From the NCBI GenBank assembly GCA_009667805.1, contig CM019066.1, forward strand, positions 333,008,077-333,072,076: a DNA stretch of 64,000 nt, written 5' to 3'. This DNA is from Leptobrachium leishanense (taxonomy: Eukaryota; Chordata; Amphibia; Anura; Megophryidae). Each line of letters begins with the position of its first letter. The first letter of the stretch is position 1. Shown here piece by piece: positions 11,434 through 22,518 of this stretch. The translations under genes and the position numbers were made by a program. A model generated the notes under the pieces. That model made no database searches. It saw only the letters and a program-made list of their open reading frames with translations, and had not been told where the DNA came from.

Positions 11434-12336
11434 AACAGTGTTGCCACTAGGGTGAGCGAGTGTATAACATATGAAAGAGACTATGCTGGACTTAAGAACT
11501 ACACCTCCCAGAAACCTTTGCGAAGATGAGAGAAAGGGGCGTGCTGGCGCCAGGAAACACATCAGGAGCCTCGTGCAGGGCATGGGCAGAGCGAGCAGAG
11601 CAGCTGAAAGAGTAAGACGCAAGCAGCACATTGTCTGGGATCACAACCAGGCCGGAGTGTGGAACGAGACCTATCCACTGCTGGAGATCGGGGACGGAGT
11701 GTGCCTAACTGCAGATCACATTCCGCTGAGCAGCTCGGAGGACAACCAAGTTCCAGAAGGACCTTGAGTAAGGAGAGCCCCGGATCGTATGGGAGTGCAG
11801 GTGGCGGATCAGTTCCTGTTGCGGAGATACAGCATCGGAGGGGCAGATTCGTTGGCACCGGGTTCCAGTCACGGAGAGAGATCCTTTGGTCGAGTCATCG
11901 GTTCTGGACACTTCGTTCGGCGGATGGGTGAGAGGCCTCAAGGCCTACGGTTCCGAAACAAAAGTGCGAACTTGGTTAATTGCTTCAATTCACAGGGCCC
12001 TAATATTGACTAGTTGAAGATAATTCTGTTCATTCACTGGCCAGTTGAATCTAGTACCCGGGTACCCTAAGACACCACTTTATGAGCCTTTTTGAGCGGG
12101 ACTTAAACCATGAACTGAGGGGTTAACCGTTCTTTTTCTTCCTCTGCGTGCTTTTCCCGCGTTTCGTATTCTGTCATTATCTTCAACGTACCTGTGTATT
12201 ATATGCCACTTTATCGATTCAGTGAAGTATATAACTATATATAGAAAATCCACAACAGTGCTGGTGTATAGTAATTCCTAGTGCGGTGAGACTATCCTGG
12301 GTTTATTCAGCGGCTCCTCCGGGGGTGAGCGCTACA
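11434..12336 (+). mobile_element. Possible solo LTR inside the hAT element
   Basis: The block begins near TGTTGCCACTAGGG and ends near GGGGTGAGCGCTACA, so it has TG and CA ends and a plausible solo-LTR length. The frames 11471-11767 and 11659-11931 fall inside it and show no known domain. No clear target duplication was found (CAG on both sides at most). It could equally be part of the host element. Confidence 0.3.
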
Positions 12337-12659
12337 CAGGGATCAGCAAGGTGTCCGTGAGGGACCCTCGCACGGTCCGCTGCTGCGGCTGTCTGTGTGG
12401 GCCGCAGTGAAATAAGGAAGGGAAATGCAGAGCCACACAGTGATTTGTAAAGCTGCTCTGCTACAGGAGACACACATGCCCTGCGTGCTGGCTCCGCCCC
12501 TTCCTACCGGCTCTCTGCACACAGAGGCCTTGGCAGGCAGGCATGCGATGGGAAAACTGGGTGAGTAGAGTGATGATGGGGGGAGAGAGAAGAAAGGCTG
12601 ATTAGGGGTTTAGGATTTAGCAGAACACAGAGGAGGGGAAAAAACTGAAAAAAGAGAAG

Positions 12660-12985
12660 GTGGAGACACAGACAGTGACTGGGACTGATGGAGACAGAGA
12701 GACAGAGAGACACGAACTGATGGAGACAGAGAGAGACACACGAACTGATGGAGACAGAGAGAGACACACGAACTGATGGAGACAGAGAGAGACACGAACT
12801 GATGGAGAGAGAGAGACACGAACTGATGGAGAGAGAGACACACGAACTGATGGAGAGAGAGACACACGAACTGATGGAGAGAGAGAGACACACGAACTGA
12901 TGGAGAGAGAGACACACACGAACTGATGGAGAGAGAGAGAGACACACGAACTGATGGAGACAGAGAGTGTGACAGGGACTGGTGG
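12660..12985 (+). repeat. GAGACACACGAACTGATGGA minisatellite/microsatellite
   Basis: Units of about 25-36 bases built from GAGACACACGAACTGATGGA plus a variable GAGA run recur about ten times. The unit length changes through the length of the GAGA stretch. Open frames of up to 175 codons on the minus strand are read-throughs of this array. Confidence 0.9.
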
Positions 12986-13565
12986 ATGGAGACACAGAGT
13001 GACAGATGGACAGAGGGAGAGACACAGAAGGACGGAGGGACAGGAGAATGGAGAGAAAGGGAAAAGGTCTTTTACAGAATAAAATAAAAACACCTTAAAG
13101 GAATAAAAATAAAAAAATTCACCAGAAGAGTACCAAAAATACAAGATGTTCAGAAATAAAAAAACACTTTGCTGTAAAAGAAAACTTTAATAAAAATAAA
13201 AACAAGTTTCAAATTTTGCATGCGGCCCCCATGGAATATGAAAACTTGTCCAATGACCCTCAGGTAATTTGAGTTTGAGACCCCTGGTGTTACTTATGGG
13301 GTTGTGCAAGTTGTTTTTTTTTAAAATAAACTTTATTGGATGCTAAATTGCAACATAGGGTAATGAACATGAACCCAGCCACAAACATCAAAAAATCTGT
13401 ATCCATATTTTATAACAAAGAAAAGTAGGATGAAAAAAGAGCGAATTAAGAAAAAAGAACAGAACAGCAGGCCCCAGCCCAAGCCAAAGAAAAGGAGGAG
13501 AAAATTATAGAAGATGTTTAATATATATCCAAAAATCATAAGCTTCCTCAGTAATATATGGAGAC

Positions 13566-14548
13566 TAGGGATGCACCAAAACAGAAATTTCCGACCAAAA
13601 CCGAAAATTTGTGATCAGTTCGGCCGAAAACCGATGCGAAACTGAAAATCAGACATGAGAACCTGGGCCTGGAGGCTGGGCCGGGCCGGGGACTTACCTG
13701 ATCCCAAAGGCCGACCGAGGAAGCTGCTCGGCCGGCCTCAAAGGCTCAGACGAGCCCCCGACTCGCCTGAGCCTGGAGGACGGATGAGCAGCCTGCGACA
13801 GCTGAAGGACGGTCACCGCTGGAGCTCAGGGCCGAAGTAGGAGGATGTAGGGGAGTATGTGTAGGCAACATACTCACCTACATCGGCCCGAGTCCTCCAC
13901 CGTTGGCAGTCCTCCTGTATCCAGTGCCCGCTCTCTGTGTCGGTCGCCGGTATGACATCACGAAGCCTTTGACCCTGCTTCCGTGACGTCATACCGGTGA
14001 CCAACGGAGAGAGGACACTGGATGCAGGAGGACTGCCACCGGTGGAGGACTCGGGGCCGATGTAGGTGAGTATGTGTAGGCAACATACTCCCCTACATCC
14101 TCCTACTTCGGCCCTGAGCTCCAACGGTGACTGTCCTCCGGCTGTCGCAGGCTGCTCGGCCGGCCTCCAGGCTCAGGCGAGCCCCCGGCTCGGTTGGGCC
14201 TTGAAGGCTCAGCTGAGCCAGGGGCTCGCCTGAGCCTGGAGGACGGCCGAGCAGCCTGCGACAGCTGGAGGATGGTCACCGCTGGAGCTCAGGGCCGAAG
14301 TAGGAGGATGTAGGTGAGTATGTGTAGGCAACTAGGCCCAGGCCAAGCCGGGGGCTCGCCTGAGCTTGGAAGACGGCCTCCAGGCTGCTCGGCCGGCCTC
14401 CAGGCTCAGGTGAGCCCCCGGCTCGACCGGGCCTCCAATGGGAAATTTTCGGCCGTTTTTTTTTGTTTTTTTGCTGAATTTCCAATTCGGCCGAAAACAC
14501 CATTTTCGGCCGTTAATTTTCAGTGAATGGAATTTCGGTGCATCCCTA
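13566..14548. mobile_element. hAT element (TAGGGATGCACC family)
   Basis: The ends are TAGGGATGCACCAAAA and TTCGGTGCATCCCTA. An exact 8-bp duplication atggagac lies at 13558-13565 and 14549-14556. The interior is GC-rich and built of repeated and inverted blocks (AGGAGGATGTAGG, CCTGAGCCTGGAGG), several hundred bases long. No transposase. Confidence 0.9.
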
Positions 14549-14556
14549 ATGGAGAC

Positions 14557-14743
14557 ATCACAATCCTGCATCCAGCCACGGTCCCCAATTTTTATAATAG
14601 GATGGTAACGAGTGGAGGACAAGGCCTTTAATTCATCCATTATTTTCGTATCTCTAATCTTAACGTAAACTTTAGCTATACAAGGCAGTCGAGGTTGCCT
14701 CCACGTTTCAGCCACCGCTCTTCGAGCTGTGAGCGTAATCTTT
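14557..14743 (-). pseudogene. LINE ORF2 C-terminal remnant
   Basis: The minus frame reads a segment with LTARRAVAETWRQP and then KIMDELKALSSTRYH. This resembles the extreme C-terminal part of L1/Tx1-type ORF2 proteins, where a conserved alanine-arginine helix with a tryptophan follows the reverse transcriptase. The 5' end is truncated at 14743 by the insertion event. The 3' side is cut by a hAT insertion at 14548 and continues as 3' region from 13565 to 13313. The identification is by residue pattern only, so the clade is uncertain. The copy cannot encode a working enzyme. Confidence 0.55.
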
Positions 14744-14758
14744 GGGGTTGTGCAAGTT

Positions 14759-16700
14759 TTAATTCCTTTTTCTCCACGGTCATTATCTTTGCAAAATATA
14801 ATACATTTTCTGCTTTTCACTCTTACACATTTAAACTTTTGTAAATTTGTTGTCTGCTACAGCAGGAAAAGTAAAAGTCTCCAGGAATTAGCAGGAGGTA
14901 TATCCGTTTTTATATTTAGAATTCGGACCAGCTGGTGCTGGTGTTTTATGTTGATTTGGCTCAGTAAAGATTAATGGAATGTTTCTGCTGTGCATTTTGG
15001 GGCATCGTTTCCCAGAACAAATTAACCTAGGATTGTGGCGCAGGGGCACATGATTAGTAGTGTCCTGGCAAAAAGAGGAATGTTACATTTTTATATTGTG
15101 CATCGTCTATGACACCTTTCTCCGAATACGACCATTTACCGTTCATAGTCATTGTCCATTCTTAGAACTTCTTCTAGGTGTGAATGATCTCTTCTTCTAA
15201 AAAATAATTTCTTATAAATAAAAACACAAAGCGAGAAGTGTCAGTGACTTGTAATTACAAGGATTCCCTTTTTTTTTTTAAACTTTTTTTAATGTTAGAC
15301 CGAAGGTTTTACATTAAATGGACATTTTGGTTGTATTGTAACGCACATTGTAGTAATACAAATGTAATAAATCGTGCAGCTGTAGAAATCTGCTTTAGTG
15401 ATATTTGTTTGAAGGCATATTACTTTCCCTGATCAAATGGAAAACAAACTAGCACCTGTCATCATGTCTACAAAACAGATAACATGGATATGTGCCATGG
15501 ACAACTTCCACAAGGCTTTCCAGCTTAAACCATCTTCTAAGCCTCATCCTCGGCAACTGGAGAAATCCTGTGCCTTTAAATGGATATAAAAAACATCTAG
15601 GAGGGCTGCAGCAGGCTGTGGCCTATTAACTCCTACCCAAGCAATTTTGTTTTGATCCCTTATATTAAGAACTCATGCAGAACATCATTTCTCACCACTA
15701 ATTCATACCACAGATGATTTGCATTCTGAGCAGTAGGAAGGAAGGGAGCAAGGCTGTTGCTTGCAGGGTTTCAACCCTCTTCGTGTCTTTGGTTGTAAAG
15801 TAAGCCGTGCGTTGTTATTGTTTTAGCCTTTTATAATAACATCGACATGTAGCTGTTTTACAGTATCTGATTAAACATGTAGATAAAACACATTATTTTT
15901 AAACAAATTGAAATTGGACAATTTTTTTATTTATAAGAAAAACCCAACATTTTAGAACCAGTGCACAGATGTTCTTATCAACAAACTCATGGCTACACCC
16001 ATATATACGCATATGTCAGCGGTCCTTAATAATTGTATGTGTGAATGTTATCTTATTATCATCATAGGCTCCCTGATCTCTCAATCCAACCCTTTTTCCT
16101 TTTTACATAAATGTAAAAAAATGTGTCCATAGTGATTTACAATCACATTGTAATTATTATTTTCAAATTTAAAAGGGATGATCTAGGGATAAATTGGAGG
16201 GGGGTAGAGGGGGTTAAACATTAACCCCTCCTGACGCCCTCTACGTTGCCTCACATTTTAATGCTCTTGTTATTTTTAAAACTCCTCTCGTATCCATCGC
16301 GGTGCTGGCTTCTATTCCTTCTGACATGATTTGCTCCCGGCTTGCAGGAAGTCCGACCATGTCACGTGGTCCTGGGCAGCGGCTGGGTGCTTCAGTGGGC
16401 GGCCAGCCAATCCTATGGCTGGGAGGGAGGTGAGAACCAAATTTAGTTCCCTCTTCCTGGTCCTGAAACCTGAATCTTAGGTCCGCCCATGCTGATCTGT
16501 GCTACAAGGAGGAGCTAAACCTCTACTCTTGGAGGGCTGAAACTTGGATATACCCTGCCCGCCGCCTGCCCCGATCTCGGAACTGCCTAACGACAACGAC
16601 TCTTGGATTCCCCTTTGGTACCTCGCCTTGGACTCTCCTTTCTATCTGCCACCGCATCTTGGGTTCCTACACTTCTCCAGTATATCTGAACCCGACTGCA
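14759..16700. other. Mostly single-copy-looking DNA
   Basis: No repeat family recurring elsewhere in the window is recognised over 14760-16500. A C/T-rich stretch at 16520-16700 resembles segments near 4150-4400 and 8700-8850 in wording, without clear alignment. The frames at 14729-14974 and 16544-16759 have no recognisable domain. Confidence 0.4.
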
Positions 16701-16704
16701 TCAA

Positions 16705-17181
16705 TGTTAAAAATACTCCTGTTTTTATCCAATATCTAATAAACCGTTTATTATTTTAATCTGCACTAAAAAGTCTATTTAATGATTTTTTTCTATTGAT
16801 TTTTTTTTTTTTTTTAGGATCCTTTTTAAGCATTTTTTTTTATTTTTAAAAAGCGTTTTTTTTTCTGTAGCAGACCTTTTTATTATCATTCATAGGACCT
16901 TATATATTAAGTCCAGACATTTTCTTTTAGTAGTTTTTTGTAAACCGCGTTTAAATTTTGACGCTTTCAACGGGTTCGGCGGTTTTGCGTCAGATTTACG
17001 GTGTGTTTGATTCGGATGTTTGATGCAGGGTTTGCAGCGGCAGCCAGCGGGTTTGTGGCGGCATTCAGGGGTCGATTCCCTGCACTTCGGGGACCCTGCG
17101 GTGAATGCGGAATTCACCGCAGGGTGGGGAAATTTGATTCCCCGAAGTGTGGGGTAAGTGCGAAGATGAATAACCCCCTAT
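16705..17181. mobile_element. CAGGGTTATTC-family element, left end missing
   Basis: It starts in the ATCTAATAAACCGTTTATT block, passes the T-rich part with CTGTAGCAG and a GCGGCAGC region, and ends near GAATAACCCC at 17170. The left terminus is absent. Confidence 0.55.
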
Positions 17182-18289
17182 ATATTATAGTTCTTATAAA
17201 ATGCAAACCCAAGTCTTAATGTATATTTGTCAATTTATCCTCAGCTGTCCCTCACTTTGCTGTACGGAGATGCATAAAACCTTGCTTTTTCTTTCTTGTT
17301 ACCAACAGAGGAAACGCTGATTAGTCTGAAAAGCCCGACTTGCTGACATGACTGTGGGAGATGGTTACATAATTTTGCACTGCAGTTTGTTGTTGATTAA
17401 TCACTATGGGTGGTCTTTGTATTTTGTATCCGCACCTATGGTAATGTTTTCCATTCGCAAATCTCTGTGTATGAGGAATGGGGGCAGTCATCGAAATTTT
17501 ATAATAGCTACTAGTTCAAAGCTGCAATTAATGAAACTTAAATTGATTGTTTTTGAAGTGACCATGAAAATGATGGATTCTGGCTATACTACACACGGTA
17601 AACAGGAAAATCTAAGAGTTACTGATTTCCTACAGAAAAGCCTGAAATCTTAGAATGTGTCATATTTAATAAAAATTACATTTTGCTTTGCAATTGCTGT
17701 TATTTTTTTTTTATTATTTCCTGATTAAATGTTTGTAGTTTCTATATGTCATACAAAATATGTTATGGTTTATAGTGAGCGAGAATACGGAATATATCAG
17801 TGGCCAGACTCAAACATAAAGTCTATAGACAGAGCCAGGTTATTTAATGGATGGGAGTCATAAAATGCCAGGATTTTTTTATTGTTATTGTTTTGTGAAT
17901 GCTAGAAGATGCTAAATAGTAGCATTAATAATTTTAGGTGAAGGATGGCTGCTTTATTCGGGAGACAAACGCCAAGCTTTTCAACAAGTTTGCACTTAGA
18001 ACAAATTCTATTTGCCTGGTGTGAAGGTGTAATAAGATGTCCCGACGCATGATTGCATGTCTCCAGACCCGTCAAGTCACCCTATTTCATAGCGTAAAAA
18101 CTATATTTAGTCATTTCTCCCAATTACACTACAGTGTCCCAATGGGGAGGAATGTCTAGTTGTTTTGTTCTATATACCTCGGGCCAGTTTCCATACTACA
18201 ACAATCACTAGGTCTCTGAAAACACATTACTTTTAGAGAAGCCTATTTGTTCACTCCATATTCCCCAATTGTACCTTTCCTGGTCCATC
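17182..18289. other. Unclassified sequence with one unassigned open frame
   Basis: The plus-strand frame 17348-17653 (101 codons) starts with ATG but has no recognisable domain and no evident splice or promoter context. I regard it as a chance frame. No repeat is recognised. Confidence 0.35.
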
Positions 18290-18490
18290 TCCCCTCACAG
18301 CCCACATGCACCCCACTACTTCCTGTACTCAGCTATTTCCCCTCACTTGTATGTCACCTCTTAAATTGTAAGCTCATGAGCAGGATCCTCTCTCCTACTG
18401 TTCTGTGTGTCTAACTTGTATATATGTTTGTTATGTCTCACCCATTGTGCAGCGCTATGGAACTTGTTGGCGCTTTATAAATACTTACAA
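18290..18490 (+). mobile_element. LINE-like 3' end (GCAGCGCTATGGAACTTGTT type)
   Basis: The segment contains AAATTGTAAGCTCATGAGCA, a C/T-rich linker, then GCAGCGCTATGGAACTTGTT and GGCGCTTTATAAATAC. This 3' signature is common in anuran genomic repeats. The class is inferred from that memory, not from coding sequence. Confidence 0.4.
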
Positions 18491-18690
18491 CTGTGACAGG
18501 TCATTGTAAGGCAACTGCTTAGTTTCCCCCAAAGCTTGGATATCAGTAAGAAATACCCTTGAGCCAACCTGATATTGTTGATTCCTAGAGTCTACATCAG
18601 ACATTAGTTTTTGCCTGAACTAATTCACAAGGAACTATTTTCTACATTACCATTACTGAACACCATCCTTCAGATATCAAAAATAAAGAC

Positions 18691-18921
18691 CAGGGATGGA
18701 CTGAGACCAAACATTACCTAGGAAAGGGCCTATAAAGGGATGGGAAGGTGCATAGCCTTAAAGATTGGTTCTACATATATAACTTGCATGGTGTTGACTG
18801 TGGGAGGGTTTGGGCGGCCAAAGGTGTGTTTTGAAGTGGTTATAGGAGGGGTTTGTTGCTCCACTGCTGATACAGCCCAAAAGGCACTTGCCCAGTGTGC
18901 CTGATGGCCAGTCTAGCTCTG
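18691..18921. mobile_element. Short hAT-like MITE
   Basis: The ends CAGGGATGGACTGAGACC and the inverse of CAGAGCTAGACTGGCCATC match imperfectly. The 8-bp flanks ataaagac (18683-18690) and ataacgac (18922-18929) agree at seven positions. Noncoding, 231 bp. Confidence 0.55.
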
Positions 18922-19330
18922 ATAACGACTCTGTTATGCAAAATGAGGTTTAACTCTCATCAGACACACCACTTCATAGACTAATCTTATCAAACACAAC
19001 CCCAAATATTACCCGGAGCTCTCACCAGGATATCTTGAGAAATGGAAAATGTGCCATGTCTTGAATAGCAAATGAAAGGACAAATCAGCAAACTTGACAG
19101 ATCACCGATAAATGAGAACTACAGTAGAAGTAGGAATGTACTGTTAGGAAGCAGATACCTTGCCATTAAAAGAAATGTGCTTTAAAAGATGGATTTGATA
19201 TGACTTCACCCCACCTTCATCTGGCATCACCATATCTTGACCATGATTTGGTTTGTTTGCTTTAGACTTTACTTATCTTCGGCTCACCCGTTCCTGGTAA
19301 ATACTGACTCTGTAACGAAAACAACCGGCC
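18922..19330. other. Unclassified sequence
   Basis: Nothing recognisable was found beyond ordinary AT-rich DNA. Confidence 0.4.
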
Positions 19331-19870
19331 CTATTTCTTAGTTATCTTATCGCAGGAATTGCTATTCTACTTTTGCTGCTTTTGAGCTTGCGGCTTGAGT
19401 GCTGCGATTCCCTGCATGTCCTTACTGTAAATTAATGCCTCCTATGCTTTGTATAGGAGACATTAATTTACACCTGCGAGTGGAAGCCCATGCTATTACA
19501 AGGTAGCTTACGATTCCACCCAGGAGACGGTATTTGACTAAGTGATTTTGCATTTGCAAAATTACTTAATAACCTGTGAAATCCTGCTGCCCAAAAATAC
19601 CATACTTACCTTTCATCCCGAAGAGAGGCCGGTGCGATCCGCCGCTTCCTCTCACCGGCAGCAGAGTGAGACTGGGAACAAATAGTCTTCCTCTGTGATT
19701 CCTCCGCAGTGCTCGCGACTGGGACACACATGGCTGCATGGAGTCCTATGGACTCCAGGAGTTGATACTCGTGGCTGTGTGCAGCACCGCTACTGGTATC
19801 TGGCAGTCTTTTGATTCTTTGCAGGGCTAGGTGCTACCAAACAGCCTATCCTCTAATAGGTACAGTAAAA
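19330..19870. mobile_element. Foldback-like repeat related to 63110-63740
   Basis: It contains a long hairpin at 19427-19471, with arms of about 20 bases built on TAAATTAATG and CTCCTAT. This is followed by a CATACTTACCT block, a GC-rich purine segment and TGGAGTCCTATGGACTCCA. The same order of parts recurs at 63190-63545, so both are copies of one unnamed element. Confidence 0.4.
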
Positions 19871-19995
19871 TGGAGACCGTAAGGAACATCTACAAGTGCA
19901 GATTTTCTTAGTCTGTGCCGTATACCATAGCTGTTGGTAAAATAATGTTTGCCACGCAGCCATATATTGTAAATGTTCTAACCCCAGTGGGTTAT

Positions 19996-20634
19996 AAGGG
20001 GTTATTCAAAGAGCACCAAAACTTCTGTGCTCCTTCATTCGGCTCACTTCGGCGATCTCAATTCGAGGGTCCCTGAAGTGCACCGAATCGACTCGCCGAA
20101 TGCATCCGATAAACCGCTGAATCACCGAACAGACGACCGAACGACTCCAACCAGACGCCGGAAAAAGCCGACCAGCTGCCGAACATGGGTAAAAAAAAAA
20201 CACGTAACTTTTAAAAGTCGTTTTAAACAAAACTAATGCATGGAAATAATGTATAAGGTCAAGTGAATAACTAAAAAGGTCTGTTACAGAATAAAGAAAT
20301 CCCATTTAAAAAAAATCTGAATCAAAGATTTCGGAGTAAAAATGATTTATTACAGAGACTTTTTGCTGCAAATGTAAAGAATAAACGGTTTAATAAAACC
20401 GGGAATTTTTTTGTCACATGAAACCACCAAAAATCTAGGCAGTTCACCAAGTTTTTCACAGCTGTTTAGCGTTCTCTGAATAGATTAACTGTTACTTCTC
20501 TATGGCGAGTTTCACTGTCGCCGAATTGCACCATATTTTGCTGTCAATTCACCAATATTTGCCAAATCGCTAGCTTTTTGAATAGCCGAATTGCACCGGT
20601 CGGTGGCCAATTCGGCTCTTTCTGAATAACCCCT
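19996..20634. mobile_element. CAGGGTTATTC-related element (AGGGGTTATTC ends)
   Basis: The ends are AGGGGTTATTCAAAGAG and GAATAACCCCT with TATA on the left and ATA on the right. The interior keeps the AACGGTTTAATAAAACCGGG and CGCCGAATTGCACC blocks of a diverged subfamily. Confidence 0.65.
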
Positions 20635-21179
20635 ATAGTGTTTTTCGTTAGTTAAGCATTTTTTGCAAAGTATCTGGTTGAGGAAATATTTTTGTCCCTG
20701 GCACTGACAAGGTTGCTGCAAAGTTTAGGCTAGGAGCAAAATAAATGGGAATTTATGGCGAGATATTCTTAACAAGGATTTTTATCGTGGTTTTAGGGCA
20801 TAGAAGACAAATCTGAACAGCGAATAATAAGCGTGGCATTAATATCCCATGTCAGAGTATGCTGTATCATAACATGTAGCTGGCTTGAAATGATAATTTT
20901 CTAGCCAAGAAAAAAAAAATCATGTTTCACACTGGATTGAATCATGGAGCAAAATGGAATAGATATCGCACAAGTCATAGCACACAAGCAGGATCCTGTT
21001 ATTTTGAGGAACGTTGTCAAAGAAGATTATATTTAGATATCATATAGTTGTACACGGCTTTAAAGCCATTTTCTAGACCTACACATTCAAATCATTTTAT
21101 AGGTAATCTATAGTTAGAGAAATAGTCAGCTATTATTATTTATTTTTCCTTTTTTTTACTGAACATTAATCAAAATATA
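20635..21179. other. Unclassified sequence
   Basis: No supported feature. Confidence 0.4.
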
Positions 21180-21362
21180 CAGGGTTATTCAGAGAGAGGT
21201 GAAAAGCAGGAGAATGACTGGAGAAGTGAAAATTCTAGGTCAAAATAGCCGATTTGGAAAGTGAGATAAATGGGAGAATTTTTCTGGTTTGGCTATTTTG
21301 ACCTAGAATTTTCCCCTTCTCCAGTCATTCTCCTGCTTTTCACCTCTCTCTGAATAACCCTG
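21180..21362. mobile_element. Short palindromic CAGGGTTATTC MITE, copy 1
   Basis: Ends CAGGGTTATTCAGAGAGAGG and its inverse at 21343-21362. Arms of about 70 bases are nearly complementary across a short central segment, so the transcript would fold into one long hairpin. TA flanks both ends within one base. Confidence 0.8.
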
Positions 21363-21506
21363 ATATTGTTTTAAAGGGTGTTACATGCTGGCCATAATAT
21401 ATGTGCTTTAACTTCCTATAATGTTACAGATTTCAATGGAATAAATTAAATAAGCAAATTTTCATGATCATTAAAGGAGTTAATCCCCAAGCCCCTTTGT
21501 TTAACT

Positions 21507-21690
21507 CCGTGATTCCCAACCGTGGTCCTCAAGTACCCCCAACAGGCCAGGTTTTCCAGATATCTGAAGCGCAGCACAGGTGATATGATTTGCTGCTCAG
21601 TGATTGCAGGATTCAGTCTGCATTTCCTCAAGGTGATCCTTAAAATCTGACCTGTTAGGGGGGCCTGAGGACCAGGGTTGGGAAGCACTG
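21507..21690. mobile_element. hAT MITE (CAGTGTTTCC family), copy 3, first of a tandem pair
   Basis: It starts with CCGTGATTCCC, a mutated form of CAGTGATTCCC, and ends GGGAAGCACTG. It carries the family's CAGTGATTGCAGG block. The left flank gtttaact at 21499-21506 matches the outer right flank of the second unit, not this unit's own right flank. Confidence 0.8.
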
Positions 21691-21705
21691 GTCTAAACGG
21701 TAGAG

Positions 21706-21888
21706 CAGTGTTTCTCACACCTGTCCTCAGGACCCGCTGACAGGCCAGGTTTGCCAGATATGTGAAGCACAGCACAGGTGATATGATTTGCTGCTCAGTG
21801 ATTGGAGGATTCAGTCTGCATTTCCCTAAGGTGATCCTTAAAACCTGGCCTGTTAGGGTTACCTAAGGAACGTGGTTGGGAACCACTG
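21706..21888. mobile_element. hAT MITE (CAGTGTTTCC family), copy 4, second of a tandem pair
   Basis: It starts CAGTGTTTCTC and ends GGGAACCACTG, 15 bases after the previous unit. Its right flank, gttta, is interrupted by the TTAA element that follows. With that element removed the flank reads gtttaact, identical to the flank left of copy 3. Confidence 0.8.
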
Positions 21889-21894
21889 GTTTAA

Positions 21895-22174
21895 CCTCCC
21901 TGGCGGTCTAATTTTAGGGAAAAACCACGTCTAAATGCGGTCTTTTTTTTTTTTTTTTTGCCTCTTTCGGCGACCGCGACCTTATACTTCCTGGTTCCCT
22001 CCTCGTGAGAAGGAATCCAGGAAGTATGAGGTCGCGATCGCCGGAGGAGACTGCAGAGATCAGCAAGGGAGCCCAGGGAGAGGTGATATATACAGCCCGA
22101 TTTGTGTCTCGGGGTTACTGCTCTCAGCGGTGAAATTTAACCCCGAGACACACTCGGGAACACCGCCAGGGAGG
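21895..22174. mobile_element. TTAA-flanked foldback MITE (piggyBac-like)
   Basis: Ends CCTCCCTGGCGGT and ACCGCCAGGGAGG are exact inverted repeats flanked by TTAA (21891-21894 and 22175-22178). The interior folds back as well, with a GAGGTCGCGATCG-like arm pairing with CGACCGCGACC. TTAA targeting fits piggyBac or Kolobok. Noncoding. Confidence 0.8.
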
Positions 22175-22338
22175 TTAACTGATGCAAAAAAAAAAATCCC
22201 CATTGTTGCAACTATGGTGAAATTAATTTGTCCGAGAAGAAAAAATTAAACAGCGGAAGGCAATGTTACAGTGAACAATGGTGAACAGTGCTGTGCGGCC
22301 ATTATTCTTCCATAGAGTCAACTGCAGCTATTCACTAT

Positions 22339-22518
22339 CAGTTATTCAGAGAGAGGTGAAAAGTAGGAGAATGGTTGGAGAATGGAAAATTCTAGGTCAA
22401 AATAGCCGATTTGGAAAGTGAGAAAAATGGAAGAATTTTTCTGGTTTGGCTATTTTGACCTAGAATTTTCCATTCTCCAGCCATTCTCCTGCTTTTCACC
22501 ACTCTCTGAATAACCCTG
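22339..22518. mobile_element. Short palindromic CAGGGTTATTC MITE, copy 2
   Basis: It has the same arms as 21180-21362, including CTAGGTCAAAATAGCC and its inverse GGCTATTTTGACCTAG. The left end is shortened to CAGTTATTCAGAGAG. It lies about 1 kb from the first copy in the same orientation. Confidence 0.75.

Larger units (their letters stand above)
11323..13286. mobile_element. Long hAT element (CAGGGGTCTCAAA ends)
   Basis: The ends are CAGGGGTCTCAAAG and TTTGAGACCCCTG with a perfect 8-bp duplication gtgttact (11315-11322 and 13287-13294). The 1964-bp interior includes GGCCCGCGGGCC near the left end, a probable nested LTR-like block (about 11434-12336) and a GACAGAGA-rich minisatellite (12660-12985). 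No hAT transposase domain is visible in any frame. Confidence 0.85.
13313..14743 (-). mobile_element. LINE insertion (L1/Tx1-like) split by a hAT element
   Basis: A 15-bp duplication ggggttgtgcaagtt lies at 13298-13312 and 14744-14758. On the minus strand the insert ends with AATAAAG (13332-13337) and an A-run (13314-13322) immediately before the duplication. This is the pattern of target-primed reverse transcription. A hAT element (13566-14548) was later inserted inside it. Confidence 0.8.

Noticed and set aside
11471..11931. Overlapping ~95-codon plus frames as a gag-like protein
   Set aside because: No zinc knuckle or capsid-like motif is seen, and the frames lie in a putative LTR, where coding is not expected.
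12504..13144. Minus frames of up to 175 codons with repeated HQFVCLSL
   Set aside because: Read-through of the GACAGAGA/CACGAACTGATGG minisatellite in several frames at once.
14276..14526. GC-rich island at 13640-14430 as a promoter/CpG island of a gene
   Set aside because: It is the interior of a hAT element with exact target duplication, built of repeated blocks.
17348..17653. 101-codon plus-strand frame as a small gene
   Set aside because: No domain, no splice signals that pair with neighbours, and no composition change at its ends.
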